A stretch of 64,000 bases of DNA from Nemertoderma westbladi (Eukaryota; Xenacoelomorpha; Nemertodermatida; Nemertodermatidae). Position numbers and translations under genes: made by a program. Below, piece after piece: positions 12,113 to 22,125 of the stretch (the first letter of the stretch is position 1; the number at the start of each line of letters is the position of its first letter). The stretch spans positions 202,330 to 266,329 of the forward strand of contig JAUCBJ010008896.1 in NCBI GenBank assembly GCA_032718475.1, given 5' to 3'. Below the pieces are notes generated by a model. The model had not been told where the DNA came from, made no database searches, and saw only the letters and a program-made list of their open reading frames with translations.

Positions 12113-12450
12113 AATAAAAGATTACCAAACATACAGAGATTTTGAAAAATCAATTAGGGGTGTTGTTTCATTTTGTCGTAAGTATTATATAGAATCGAAT
12201 ATACCCGAAACAAGTACATATGATTCCACTAAGGAAGAATGTCGATAATAATATTGATTTATTGAATATATATATATATTCATATGAATACACATTTGAT
12301 ATACACACATATATACATATGAATATATGTATATTTATCGAATATTGGTTTAATATTGATTTTAATTCATTATATTCCGGAAATTTAAGTAAAAAACTAC
12401 CTGCCTCACAATTCAAAGAAGTAAGTATTAAACGTATTAACTGTAATGTA
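12101..12450 (+). pseudogene. polB: Polinton polB, second segment (element A)
   Basis: Continuation after the SINE: DYQTYRDFEKSIRGVVSF and later NLSKKLPASQFKEV match the polymerase palm entry region (LSKKLP is typical). An AT-rich low-complexity block (about 12255-12340, with CATATG palindromes) interrupts it. The gene then breaks at a LINE insertion near 12450 and resumes at about 35541. Confidence 0.75.
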
Positions 12451-12634
12451 CATGGCTACTTAAATGATAAATTATAGGGACATTGCTATCACATCAATTA
12501 GTAGTAAAATTCTAGAATTAGTATATCATGACCAATTTGGCGCAAAACTAAGTACTTCCAATTCACAATTTGGCTTAAAAAATAAGTTAGGCACAGAATT
12601 ATGCGTATACACTTTAAAAGAAATCATACAGTAC
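12451..12634 (+). pseudogene. LINE-2 reverse transcriptase, left part (5'-truncated)
   Basis: NYRDIAITSISSKILELVYH and FGLKNKLGTELCVYTLKEI are the early RT motifs of a CR1/L2-like LINE. The reading frame runs to KEIIQY and is cut exactly at the CAGTAC duplication of element B. The same LINE resumes at 34158 with QYYLDNDSPIYICFIDSS, so the two parts were once continuous. Confidence 0.9.
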
Positions 12635-12707
12635 ACTAGTAATGGTTACCCCTTTTCTGTGACAGTTGGACCAACTTCACACCTTAGGTGTTAAGTAGGT
12701 CATTAAT
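12635..12707. repeat. Left TIR of element B
   Basis: 73 bp matching the reverse complement of 34085-34157 at 71 positions. Contains AACTTCACACCTTAGGTGTT, an internal imperfect palindrome. It is cut at its inner side by the BEL 3' LTR that begins at 12708. Confidence 0.9.
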
Positions 12708-13342
12708 TGTGACGGGATCAAAGGACCCCGACCGGGTAGATTGTTTCGTACGCGTCACCGCAGGCTGGGATGTCACTGATTGTTTGGCCGAGGCCGTTAG
12801 AGAAAACTGAATTGAGTTAATGTTGTTGTTCGACGGACTGATATGATATTGATGGCACAGTTGAAATGATATATTTAGTTAATTGGATGCAGAATAAGTG
12901 ATACCGGTAATAGTAACTAAACAGCCAATGTTGTTGATAGTGACGGTGAAGGTGAAACAACATCACCCATCTGCACTGAAACTGATAACTGAGTAAACTG
13001 AATGATAAACCAGTAGCAAGGAGATAATATACGACACACCAATATTACTTCACTGCTACTTTACTTTGGCCTCCTTCGCCCTTATTGGCTAATAACCTAC
13101 TTCACACCTTTCCACTCTCTGGGAGTGTTTCCCCCCTGTTGCTAGCCCCTGCTAGCTGTCTCCCCTTCCGAGGTGGTTTGACCTCTAACCTCCCTTTGTG
13201 TGTGGCTTTGGGGTTTGTACTGTCCCCAATGTTGGTTGTGATACGAGATTAGTTACTGCTAATCTCGTATCTCCAACATATTGCTGAAAATGCCACTATC
13301 CTATTTTATGAGGGTAATGCGGCGGAATTGAATCCGCTTACA
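12708..13342 (-). repeat. BEL-minus 3' LTR
   Basis: On the minus strand it begins TGTAAGC next to a C-run polypurine tract (plus-strand view) and ends CCCGTCACA, the same termini style as the 549-bp LTR at 45356-45904 (TGTTAGC...CCCGTCACA). Interior sequence differs, so it is a related but distinct family. A strong hairpin GATACGAGATTAG...CTAATCTCGTATC lies at 13240-13271. The 5' LTR of this copy is not in the window. Confidence 0.85.
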
Positions 13343-14086
13343 CTCCCCCCCATGCTATCTTCCTGGTGAGAAGATAGCATCATCTACAAGTGCGCTTCAA
13401 TTCCGCTGGAACCAGATCTACTATCGGGTATGGGGTGGAGTTCTTTTCTCGGAGTAGGCTTTCCAGGCCGCTCCCTCTGGGTATGATATAACTACCCCTT
13501 CTTGGTGCAACCGAAACCTATGTTGCACCAAGACATCTGACGTCTCTGTTCGAGACAATTGTGGACTCCTCTCACACAATTTTTATATCTCCTCACTCTA
13601 AACTGACTCTAACTTTAGCTCCACTCTAACTCCACTCTACTCTATCTTACTCTCGGACCTCTCTGTCCCTTACTCTCCCTCTTACTGCTCGTTCCCCACA
13701 TTTTAAATTGCACCCGTATACTTTCCACACGCGTCAACACCTCCTCTCACTATCTTCCCTGTGCTCCTGTACGCAACCCTTACTTGTTTCGCTCTACTCC
13801 TTCCTGACGAGCTTCATCCTCCCTTTCCGTGCCGTCGCACTCAAGAAGTGTGATTCGTCTAGTGTCTCGTCCTCCTGTCATAGTCAATTGGTCCCCAGTC
13901 CCAGTAGCTAGTTGGAAAAGGTTACATGACTATAGTACTTACTTTGATTATATTGATTCTAATTATACTCTATTGATTATTACATACGTACATACTAATT
14001 GCACTTTTATTAAATTTGCACTTAGGAGTTCGTATTGCTTCGCATGTGGTGCCTTCCAGGCATCCCCACATCTCCCCCTCCAAGTC
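13343..14086 (-). other. BEL-minus 3' untranslated region with PPT and hairpin
   Basis: Plus-strand C-run at 13343-13350 is the polypurine tract of the minus-strand element. Beside it, 13351-13379 forms a hairpin with 11-bp arms (ATGCTATCTTC / GAAGATAGCAT), the same hairpin found at 51852-51881 in the other BEL. The rest is pyrimidine-rich on the plus strand, without ORFs. Confidence 0.7.
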
Positions 14087-14941
14087 CTAGTTCGCTCCTC
14101 CCGTCTTTGGGAACCATCTCAGTTCCTTCCCTCTGTTGTCGTCCTGTCTCGGTCGCTTCCTTGTTGTCGTCGCTTCCTTGTTCTTATCCTCCTTAAGGCT
14201 CCTCATTCTCGCCGTTACCTCCTTGCTGATCCCCGTGGTCGATTCCTTGGGCGCTGGTGTTATTAGCTCCCGGTATCGCTTCGCAGGTGGCCCTTCTGAA
14301 TGCCCCTCCTGCTTCCCCCTAGTAGCGTCCCACAAGATCATCTTCATGGTCCGTGGCACATGCTCCGCCAGGAAATCTCTGAACTCTCCCCTGTTCTCTG
14401 GCGCCCATCTATCTAAATACCTCTGCGTATTGATGACTCCACCATACGATGCCGCCGTCGCTACTTCTTGATAAGTAAATGGAAGTCTCCTCTTAATGAT
14501 TTCCAGATGGGCCTCCTGGTTAATATTGAATAAACCCCAACGGAACTCCTGGGCCTTCATTCTCTGCCGCGTCATGACGCTGACGTTGGCCCACTCCTCA
14601 AAGATCTTAAACTTCTCCTCATCGTCCATCCAGTCGCACTGGTGCCCATAGTGCCCCCGGAAGTTACACTTAGAACACCGGTTGTGTAACCACGGACACG
14701 CCCCCATCCTGTGACTCGACTCGCGGCAGTAGAGGCAACTCGTCCCCTTCTGGAATCGATACAAACAGCTCTTTTCCTGGTGAGTAAGCCTCCCGCAGTA
14801 ATCGCAGCCGTGTATCAACACATCCCGCCCCAAGTTGTCTTTTGCCCCAAGCGGTCTCCTAGGTCTATGGAGCCGTTGGTAAGCAAACTTCTGGACGTTA
14901 ACGTCTCTGTCCATATCTACGTCCTCGTCTCGCCTTGGCAT
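14087..14941 (-). CDS. CCHC zinc-knuckle protein, third 3' ORF of BEL-minus
   Basis: About 284 residues from the ATG at 14941 (MPRRDEDVD); the frame is open back to 15031. It carries three Cys/His knuckles in a row: CDYCGRLTHQEKSC, CLYCRESSHRMGACP and CSKCNFRGHYGHQC. A coiled or charged region follows, with a basic, low-complexity tail (TRKRPRQDDNRGKE). Such knuckles bind nucleic acid. The start chosen overlaps the end of the preceding ORF by 44 bp in another frame. GC-rich relative to flanking DNA. Function unknown; its place between integrase and 3' LTR is where some retrotransposons carry an accessory or env-like gene. Confidence 0.7.
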   Translation of the reverse strand: MPRRDEDVDMDRDVNVQKFAYQRLHRPRRPLGAKDNLGRDVLIHGCDYCGRLTHQEKSCLYRFQKGTSCLYCRESSHRMGACPWLHNRCSKCNFRGHYGHQCDWMDDEEKFKIFEEWANVSVMTRQRMKAQEFRWGLFNINQEAHLEIIKRRLPFTYQEVATAASYGGVINTQRYLDRWAPENRGEFRDFLAEHVPRTMKMILWDATRGKQEGHSEGPPAKRYRELITPAPKESTTGISKEVTARMRSLKEDKNKEATTTRKRPRQDDNRGKELRWFPKTGGAN

Positions 14942-16286
14942 CGTCTCTCCAAACACTACACTGTGGTGCCGTTCCTGGTTGCTCGCCCAACCTGATGGTG
15001 CTCCCCGCGAAATCCATCGTCGGCTCTTCATGCACCCAGGCCCGCTTGCCGGGTTTATCCCAGAAGGCCCTCGCCCCGCTGGCCGTCACCACTCCCCCGC
15101 CAACCCAGTCCGTGTCTGAGTGGCCGATCCTCTCGATGGGCGGCATCTCCACGAACTCGTCGTCATCCTCATCCCCCGCTGGGAGTGGATCCAAACCCGG
15201 TATCCCGGCAGACCCACTGTGTCCCTTCCCACCTTGGCTCTTGCCCGTAACTTTCCATCCTTCCAGTTCTCTCGGTCTCTTTCTCGCGAAATCGCCCTCA
15301 GAGCCCGCTGGCATGGGCATCGCTTGCAATCCTGATGTTATCTGTTTCGGCGATTCTTCCGTCCATTCTAGCTCCTGCCCCAGAGACTCACCCGAGCTCC
15401 CTGATCCCCACCGTAACTTGTCCAAGTTCTGGGCCTCGAACCCGTAGTCCTCTTCTCTAGCTTCCGCCTCTCTTTCGTCTGCCTCCCTCCTTTCTCGCCT
15501 GGCGATTTCTTCCAATCGCTTCTCCTCTAGTCTATCCACCTCTAGATTCTCCCACCTCTGATATGGCGTATCCACCTCCCTGTCTACTAGATATCGGCAG
15601 TTATAGTATACCGACTCGCCCTTCAGCCCCGGGTGGTCTGCCAGACCCTCAAAGGCCACCTTGAAGGCTCTTCTGTAGTTCAGGGGTGATCCCGACAGCA
15701 GAAATGCCGTTGGCTCTCTTCCGATAACCAAGGCCATGAATAGGTTTAGTAAACCTATCATTATCCAATCCTCCTGCAGGATATATTGCTTCTGATATAT
15801 CTTTATCACTCCTCTCCAGAATTGATACACCTCCTGTTTCCCTGGCCTCGCTCCCCACTTCAGCGAGTTCGCCAACTCCGCTCTGTACTCCTCCCTGAAT
15901 TTACCCCAGTCCATCGGCTTGTGGCAGACGAGCCCCATGAGCTGGCCCATCGCCACTGCTCCGCAATGTCCTGTATTCTCTACCAATCCCAACCCGGCTG
16001 GCCCTGTCATGGCCATGTAGACCGTTTGCATGTCCAGGAGGTTGGGGGTCTCCGGTCCGACGATCCTCTCCGCATCGTCGCGGATCGCCGATCCCACCTT
16101 CATCGTCGACTTGTCCCTCACTAGGTTCTGCACCGCCCTTGGCAACTGGTTCAACTTCGGCCCACTCTTCTTCCCATACGTTCCCAGATCAAACAGGAAT
16201 ATGTCCCCATTTGGCGCAGCCAAATGCAGAAGTATGGTCCTGGCCGAACCCGCCGACCCTCTTCTCAAACCCTCATCGTCTTCCAT
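14898..16286 (-). CDS. Exonuclease-like protein, second 3' ORF of BEL-minus
   Basis: 462 codons. The N-terminal third looks like the body of a DEDD-type 3'-5' exonuclease: RTILLHLAAPNGDIFLFDLG, then MKVGSAIRDDAERI (motif II-like Asp), then DMQTVYMAM and AVAMGQLMGLV. Motif I (DxE) would be supplied by VLDDEGTD at the end of the preceding ORF, which overlaps by 14 bp in a different frame. A clear motif III Tyr/Asp is not visible. The C-terminal half is acidic and repetitive with a Glu/Arg-rich helix (about 245-285). Homology is inferred from motif order only. It could be expressed by frameshift, by ATGA-type reinitiation, or be decaying. Confidence 0.55.
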   Translation of the reverse strand: MEDDEGLRRGSAGSARTILLHLAAPNGDIFLFDLGTYGKKSGPKLNQLPRAVQNLVRDKSTMKVGSAIRDDAERIVGPETPNLLDMQTVYMAMTGPAGLGLVENTGHCGAVAMGQLMGLVCHKPMDWGKFREEYRAELANSLKWGARPGKQEVYQFWRGVIKIYQKQYILQEDWIMIGLLNLFMALVIGREPTAFLLSGSPLNYRRAFKVAFEGLADHPGLKGESVYYNCRYLVDREVDTPYQRWENLEVDRLEEKRLEEIARRERREADEREAEAREEDYGFEAQNLDKLRWGSGSSGESLGQELEWTEESPKQITSGLQAMPMPAGSEGDFARKRPRELEGWKVTGKSQGGKGHSGSAGIPGLDPLPAGDEDDDEFVEMPPIERIGHSDTDWVGGGVVTASGARAFWDKPGKRAWVHEEPTMDFAGSTIRLGEQPGTAPQCSVWRDDAKARRGRRYGQRR

Positions 16287-16665
16287 CGGTCCCTTCGTCG
16301 TCTAGGACCATGTATCCTCCCCTGCTGACAGACTCTACGAACCTCTTCCAGTCCTTTCTTGGTGATTCCCTCGGATACTTCGGTATCCCGAACTTCGCCT
16401 CGTCTCCCTTCACTACGTAATGGAAATGCTCGAGGATCGCGTTGTCTAGCGACGGCGTCCCGTAGGTCCCGACCAGCCTCCTCTCGTGCACCTCCCTGAA
16501 ATGGTCCTGCAGCGCTCGCGCCTTGTGACCCTTCTCTAACCGCTCGTAGTATCCCCTCGTCTTCTCCTCCGGATGCCTCTGGGTGAAATCTACTAGTATC
16601 TCCTTTCCACCTCTTTCCGCCTTTCTCTTCCTGACAAGTCTCTCCGCCATTACGAACTCTCCCAA
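16273..16665 (-). CDS. First 3' ORF of BEL-minus, with putative exonuclease motif I
   Basis: About 130 residues, starting at MGEFVMAERLVRKRK or the internal Met. Rich in charged residues (RHPEEKTRGYYERLEKGHK). The last residues, GYMVLDDEGTDG, resemble DnaQ-like motif I (D-x-E after a hydrophobic strand). The stop overlaps the next ORF start by 14 bp. I do not recognise the N-terminal part. Confidence 0.5.
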   Translation of the reverse strand: MGEFVMAERLVRKRKAERGGKEILVDFTQRHPEEKTRGYYERLEKGHKARALQDHFREVHERRLVGTYGTPSLDNAILEHFHYVVKGDEAKFGIPKYPRESPRKDWKRFVESVSRGGYMVLDDEGTDGRR

Positions 16666-17099
16666 TCACTCACCCACAAGGTGGTGCCTTACCAAGGCTC
16701 AAAGTAGATGAGTGATGTAGTTAAGATGGTCTGTGCGGTCCGATAATGGCCTATCTCTCTCAGAACACTAGGTTTTATGTTATATTTCACCTATGTACCC
16801 ACCAAAGTACTAAATTTTCCTAAATTCCCTAAATCTGTCAGTTGCTTTTATTATGTTCTAGAATTTTCTGCCTACTGTTACCATAATTTGTTGAATTTTA
16901 TTTTAATACTAATTTTTAATCCTACTACTGTGCTATTGATACTCATAATGGATTATTTTTGTCTAAATAACCCCTATGGTTTGCATACAGGGTAGACTAG
17001 CTATTCCCTACTGTGCTAGTCCGCACCAGGTAACCTCCTGGCCCTGTATCAAACATTCTGACCTATTCTATGGGCTGCGCAGTACAGTAGTCTGTCTCG
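16666..17099. other. BEL-minus spacer, no gene
   Basis: AT-rich stretch between the tandem repeats and the exonuclease-like ORFs. Short frames only. It could hold a subgenomic promoter or splice acceptor for the downstream ORFs, but no specific signal is visible. Confidence 0.4.
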
Positions 17100-17560
17100 T
17101 ACTACCAGTACTCTACTAACGGTACTACGTACCCTCTTACACTCTAACTCTACTAACGGTACTACGTACCCTCCTACTCTCTAACTCTTACTAATGGTAC
17201 TACCTACCCTCTTACACTCTAACTCTTACTAACGGTACTACGTACCCTCTTACTCTCTAACTCTTACTAACGGTACTACGTACCCTCTTACTCTCTAACT
17301 CTTACTAACGGTACTATGTACCCTCTTACTCTCTAACTCTTAGTAACGGTACTACGTACCCTCTTACTCTATAATTCTTACTAACGGAACTACGTACCCT
17401 CTCATTCTCTAACTCTTACTAACGGTACTACGTACCCTCTTACACTCTAACTCTTACTAACTCTTACTAATGGTACTGCATACCCTCTTAATCTCTAACT
17501 CTTACTAACTTCTATCTGCCTACTTACTTACTACTACGTACTGTCTACTATTACTTTCTC
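17100..17560 (-). repeat. Tandem repeats of about 36 bp with GGTAC..GTACC hairpins
   Basis: About ten units built on CTCTAACTCTTACTAACGG followed by the palindromic word GGTACTACGTACC. The same word recurs in the plus-strand BEL at 49870-50280 in the corresponding position after pol. Confidence 0.85.
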
Positions 17561-17678
17561 TTTCTAACTTTCTACTATTTTATTATTTTTTTTTTATTTT
17601 TTTTTTTATATTTTGTGTGGGAAGGGCGTCTCGCCCTCAATCCCACCCCCCTCAGTCCAACACTTGGACGACTAAACT

Positions 17679-18794
17679 TTATGGTGCCCCTTCTAGTAGG
17701 CAGCACTTTCCCACAGCCCTCCTGTAGGTCTTCCTATCCTTTGCTCCTATCTTACCCCCTATCCGCACTTCCACCGATCGGACTCTTCTGTCCTCGTTGG
17801 GGTAAGTGTCTACTACTCTTGCTAGCCTCCACTGATTGTTGATGATTGCGTCGTCAGTGACGATCACTAAATCACCTTTCTTTAACTCTCTAGTGATGTT
17901 TCTCCACTTACTCCTCCTGTGTAATGTGGGTAGGTATTCCTCGACCCACCTCCTCCAGTACTCTGCGCTTATCGCCTTGGCGACTTTCCAACTCTGGCGG
18001 GAGTGTATGTCATCTGGGTCTACACCCTTCATGTCGATGGTCGCCGGCCTTTCCATCAGAAAGTGGCTCGGTGTTAGCACGTCTAGTGATTCCGGGTCGT
18101 CATTCTCTGGATATAGCGGTCTGCTATTAATGATTCCCTCACACCTAGCTAGCACCATTCTTAGAATGTCCTCTGTCACCATGTGGGTGTTCATCAACTT
18201 CGTCATCAGACGCTTGGAACTACCCACAAGTCTCTCGACGCATCCTAATGTATGTGACGCATACAGCGTCCTCCTTTCCCACTTCACCTGTCGTCTCCTC
18301 ATGGCTGCCCTGACCTCTTCTCCTTCTAGGATGTCCAAGGCCTCCGCCAACTCGTTCTCCACCCCCACAAAGTTGGTTCCATTGTCGGAATAGATCACTG
18401 CGATCGTCCCACCTTTGCGGTCTCTAAATCTCTCTAAGGCATTGATGAATCCCGATGCCGTAGCGTCCTGGGCGAGTTCTATTCCTACCGCCCTCGTGTT
18501 GTTACATACGAAGATGATGCCGTATCGTTTCTCCATGTGTCGCATCACCTTGATCTTAATCGGCCCAAACATGTCTACTCCGCAGTGCGTGAATGGCGGG
18601 TCATGCTGTCTCACCCTACTGGCCGGTAATGCATCTCCTGTACGGCCCTCTCCTTTCTCTTCCGTCGGCAGGTCTGGCATTGCCCCACTACCGCCTTCAC
18701 CTTCTTTCTTAGCTTCGCGAGCCAGAAGGTCCTCCGTATCTCTGTGTGGGTCTGGTTGGTGCCTCCGTGCAATATCGACTTGTGGGAGTCCCAA
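17679..18794 (-). pseudogene. BEL/Pao integrase core and C-terminal domain
   Basis: Integrase with CGVDMFGPIKIKV (first Asp), VIYSDNGTNFVGVENEL (second Asp) and HTLGCVERLVGSSK (Glu), so the DDE triad is visible. The BEL-type C-terminal domain follows: WKVAKAISAEYWRRWVEEYL, RELKKGDLVIVTDD and WRLARVVDTYPNEDRRVRSV. The N-terminal HHCC part lies in another frame at 18611-19015, so one frameshift separates them near 18620-18790. Ends at RRAVGKCCLLEGAP before the tandem repeats. Confidence 0.88.
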
Positions 18795-19015
18795 ATGATC
18801 TGGTGGACTATCAGCGATCTGTTGGGGATGATAATGGGTTTTGGTGGGTTGATAAGGCTGTTGTTATTCAGCACTCTGGAGTTCATCACCAGAATCCCGT
18901 CATCATTGAGTTGTGGTGACAGCGTGATGAGCTCGCTGTCCCGACGAAGATGTTGCTGCTTGCTAACTCGATCCACTTCGTCGCAGCAGTTCTTTCTCTG
19001 TTCGTACCGTATCAC
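18611..19015 (-). pseudogene. BEL/Pao integrase N-terminal zinc domain
   Basis: SLIVHQIIWDSHKSILHGG, then IRRTFWLAKLRKKVKAVVGQ and CQTCRRKRKER give the His-His-Cys-Cys zinc-binding module of the integrase. The frame differs from the integrase core. Upstream the BEL sequence stops abruptly at the CCACAG array (19020). Confidence 0.85.
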
Positions 19016-19019
19016 GGCC

Positions 19020-19560
19020 TAAACCACAGCCACAGCCACAGCCACAACCACAGCCACAACCACAACCACAGCCACAGCCACAACCACAGCCACAGCCACA
19101 ACCACAACCACAACCACAACCACAACCACAGCCACAGCCACAACCACAGCCACAGCCACAACCACAGCCACAACCACAGCCACAGCCACAACCACAGCCA
19201 CAGCCACAACCACAACCACAACCACAGCCACAGCCACAACCACAGCCACAGCCACAACCACAGCCACAACCACAGCCACAGCCACAACCACAGCCACAAC
19301 CACAACCACAGCCACAGCCACAACCATAGCCACAACCATAGCCACAACCACAGCCACAGCCACAACCACAACCACAACCACAGCCACAGCCACGGCCACA
19401 GCCACAGCCACAGCCACAGCCACAACCACAACCACAGCCACAGCCACAACCACAGCCACAACCACAACCACAGCCACAGCCCCACAACCACAGCCACAAC
19501 CACAGCCACAACCACAGCCACAACCACAACCACAGCCACAGCCATAGCCCCAACCACAAC
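19020..19560. repeat. CCACAG/CCACAA hexanucleotide array
   Basis: About 540 bp of CCACAG and CCACAA hexamers in irregular mixture. All six frames are open across it, an artefact of the repeat. The complementary hexamer (CTGTGG) array occurs at 21271-21480, so the two can pair. Confidence 0.95.
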
Positions 19561-19960
19561 CACTTCCTAGCTCTAGACTGAATCTAGTGTACACTAGCTT
19601 TGACTCTCCCAGCTATAGTGATAGTATGCAACCTTGGGAGTTAATGTGCGGTCTTATGAGTAAAGGGCAAGAGATTAGACTTCATGTTGCCTCCATTGAT
19701 TCACTCTTCTTAACTTTATAAAATAACTCCACCCTTATTTAAAGTTTTAAAAGTTATGACTTAGTCGACTAATTTTCCAAAATATATTATAAAAAACATA
19801 TAATTTCTTGAATAAATAGACCTAATAGCAATAAATATTGTTGGCAAATACATTTATAATACTAATATAATAATTAAGGATAAATACTCCTAATACCAAT
19901 ATAATTGTTATGGATAAATAGTTCTAATACTATTATGAAAGGAACTCAAACAAACAAATG

Positions 19961-21023
19961 TCAATAGTGTCCTCCTGCGCGGGCATATACTGTACGAGAG
20001 TTTTTCATCATAGGTCTTCGAAAATAAGTAAAAGCTGGTTGATTTTCTTTACTTTCATCTTCCTCATTAACCAACTGTTTCTTAATTTTATTCAATTGTT
20101 CATTAATTTTCAGTAATTTACTTTTATTTCCCAGAACCTGTCTTAATATCTCTTCTCTATTTTCCTCATTTTCTTCCATTTGTTTAATAAATTTCCGCAT
20201 TTGATTTTTGTTTCCTAATATTTGTCTCAATATCTCTTCTTTATTTTCATCATTCTCTTCTAAATGTTTAATAAATTTCTGTAATTTAATTTTACTTCCT
20301 AGAACTTGGGTCAATGTCACCTCTTTATTTTCTTCATTTTCCTTCAAATGTTTAATAATTTTCCGCAATTTATTCTTATTTCCAAGTAATTGTCTCAATA
20401 TTTCCTTATTATTATCATTTTCATCATCTTCTTCACTTTCCTGACCTTCACTTTCTTCGTCCTCTTCCTGACCTTCACTTTCTTCGTCCTCTTCCTGACC
20501 TTCACTTTCTTCATCCTCTTTCTGACCTTCACTTTCGTCATCCTCTTCCTGTTCTTCACTTTCTTCATCCTCTTCCTGTTCTTCATTTTCTTCATTCTCT
20601 TCCTGACCTTCGCTTTCTTCACCCTCTTCCTGACCTTCACTTTCTTCGTCATCTTCTGACCTTCATTCTCAACCTCACTCTCTTCAACTTCATCCTGACC
20701 CTCACTATTTTCATTCTCCATCTCATCGTCCTCTTCTTCTTCATCTTCCTCACTCAAATTTTCATCATTTTCTAGGGGTAACTGTTTTTGTATCCCTTTC
20801 AAAATATTCATAACTTTATGAAATTTATTTTCCATTGTCTGTTTTATCTTTAATATATCACGCTCAACTCTCTTTTTCTTTTCTCTTCATAAAAATATCT
20901 CGGATTTTTTAATTTCTTTGGTAATGGTCCATTACACCTTCCTTTCTATGTATACTCATATGGCGGGATATACTGTCTCGTCTCATTTCTTTATTACAAA
21001 CCAAACATCTTTCATAACTAGGC
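19961..21023 (-). pseudogene. Zinc-finger/acidic coiled-coil protein gene, copy 1 (frameshifted)
   Basis: Minus-strand gene starting at 21023 with MPSYERCLVCNKEMRRD and a C2H2-like finger (C-x2-C ... H-x3-H in SRHMSIH). A 1-bp loss after GVM shifts the frame relative to the copy at 24602. The next frame (20835-20395) has MENKFHKVMNILKGIQKQ and an acidic region; another shift near 20655 leads to the last frame (20398-19961) with repeated coiled-coil units (KIIKHLKENEENKE, KFIKHLEENDENKE, KFIKQMEENEENRE). It ends in NSRTVYARAGGHY. The family is unknown to me; similar C-x2-C/H-x3-H fingers occur in Polinton genes. At least two frameshifts. Confidence 0.65.
20440..20665 (-). repeat. 27-bp coding tandem repeats in copy 1
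   Basis: About eight imperfect 27-bp units encoding, in the conserved frame, an EDEESEGQE-type nonapeptide. Copy 2 at 24602 lacks this expansion. Confidence 0.75.
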
Positions 21024-21270
21024 ATTATATAGCAATGTCAATTGATATTATGAATTTTCGCTGAATGATTTTACAAAATTTTAAATAAATAAAACTTTTA
21101 TGAAAATAAATAAAACTTTTAAAAATAAAAATTAGAGAATGAATGGGAATGCGGTGAATGGGGGCTATTATAGAGGGAGGCTAGAATGGAGTTGTGAAAA
21201 AAGAATAATCTATTGTAAACCAGATGTTTCTTGAATTTTTCTCAGGCGTATTTGTCAATAAAGTGGGTGA

Positions 21271-21480
21271 AGGTTGTGGTTGTGGCTGTGGCTGTGGCTG
21301 TGGCTGTGGCTGTGGCTGTGGCTGTGGCTGTGGCTGTGGCTGTGGCTGTGGCTGTGGTTGTGGCTGTGGTTCTGGCTGTGGTTCTGGCTGTGGCTGTGGC
21401 TGTGGTTGTAGTTGTGGCTGTGGCTGTGGTTGTGGCTGTGGTTGTTGCTGTGGTTGTGGCTGTGGCTGTGGCTGTGGTTT
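21271..21480. repeat. CTGTGG hexanucleotide array, inverted relative to 19020
   Basis: About 35 units of GGCTGT/GGTTGT. Complementary to the 19020-19560 array; together they bracket the copy 1 zinc-finger/acidic gene. Confidence 0.95.
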
Positions 21481-21599
21481 AGTTAGGATGGGAAATGGGG
21501 TGATTTGAGAAGCAGGGAGTGCGCTGGAGAAAAGTGCGTGTAATGAATGGGCTGCTGCGTCAAAATGGGTATGTTAATTAATGTTATACTACAGTATCT

Positions 21600-21965
21600 G
21601 AACAAATATTTTAGGTATGGTATAGCAAGCATGAGGGGTTATGCATTACTTCAAACATAAAACTACAGTAACTAGTATAGAGATGGTTGGGGATTAATTT
21701 GACATATGGTATTTGGGTACTGGCTTTGTCGTTGAGCTAATACTTGGAGTGTGCGGTTGGGCGCGCAGGCTGCTTCGCAACACAATGTGAAAGAATGCAA
21801 TCTATTGCAAGACCAGATGTTTATTATAATTTTCTTAGGCGAATTGACAATGGTCTGACATGATAACGAAGCTGGAGGTTTAAATAATTTAAAATGTGTG
21901 CAACCCCATGTTGGCATGCAGTATAACTCAACATGGGATTCAGTGGGATGCTTAATCCTTCACGC
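21600..21965 (+). repeat. Shared upstream repeat of the cargo genes
   Basis: Closely similar to 33390-33720 in the same orientation, and in part to 56640-56900 and (inverted) 23336-23590. Common words include GGTATGGTATRGCAAGCA, ATGCATTACTTCAAACATAA and ACGAAGCTGGAGGTTT. It lies between two divergently transcribed genes, so it could be a two-way promoter region. Confidence 0.75.
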
Positions 21966-22015
21966 ATGCCATACCAAAAACTATGTCCTGTTTGAAATGT
22001 TAAGGTGGACCTTTC

Positions 22016-22025
22016 TATATAAATA
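22016..22025 (+). promoter_or_regulatory. TATA box of GTSF1-like gene 1
   Basis: TATATAAATA, preceded by TTAAGGTGGACCTTTC, about 100 bp before the ATG. The same element precedes the other two GTSF1-like genes. Confidence 0.7.
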
Positions 22026-22125
22026 AAACCATGTAAAGTTAGATCATTATCTCTAAAAAACATTAAGTGAAGTTTTTCAAAGTTTTTTTTAAAGTAAATC
22101 TTACTAAATTTGTCTTTTTGTTACT

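Larger units (their letters stand above)
12708..19015 (-). mobile_element. BEL/Pao retrotransposon, minus strand, 5'-truncated
   Basis: Order on the minus strand: integrase (19015-17679), tandem repeats (17560-17100), three overlapping ORFs with exonuclease-like and CCHC regions (16665-14087), an untranslated region with hairpin and PPT, then the LTR. A reverse-transcriptase piece at 23335-22776, same strand and correct order, is probably from the same copy, separated by the 19016-22775 segment. Gag and the 5' LTR are missing. Confidence 0.75.

Noticed and set aside
18950-19594. ORFs of His/Asn/Ser, Gly/Cys or Val/Ala repeats on both strands
   Set aside because: The CCACAG hexamer array is open in all frames; these are artefacts.
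21224-21508. Gly/Cys-rich ORF
   Set aside because: Same reason: translation of the CTGTGG array.
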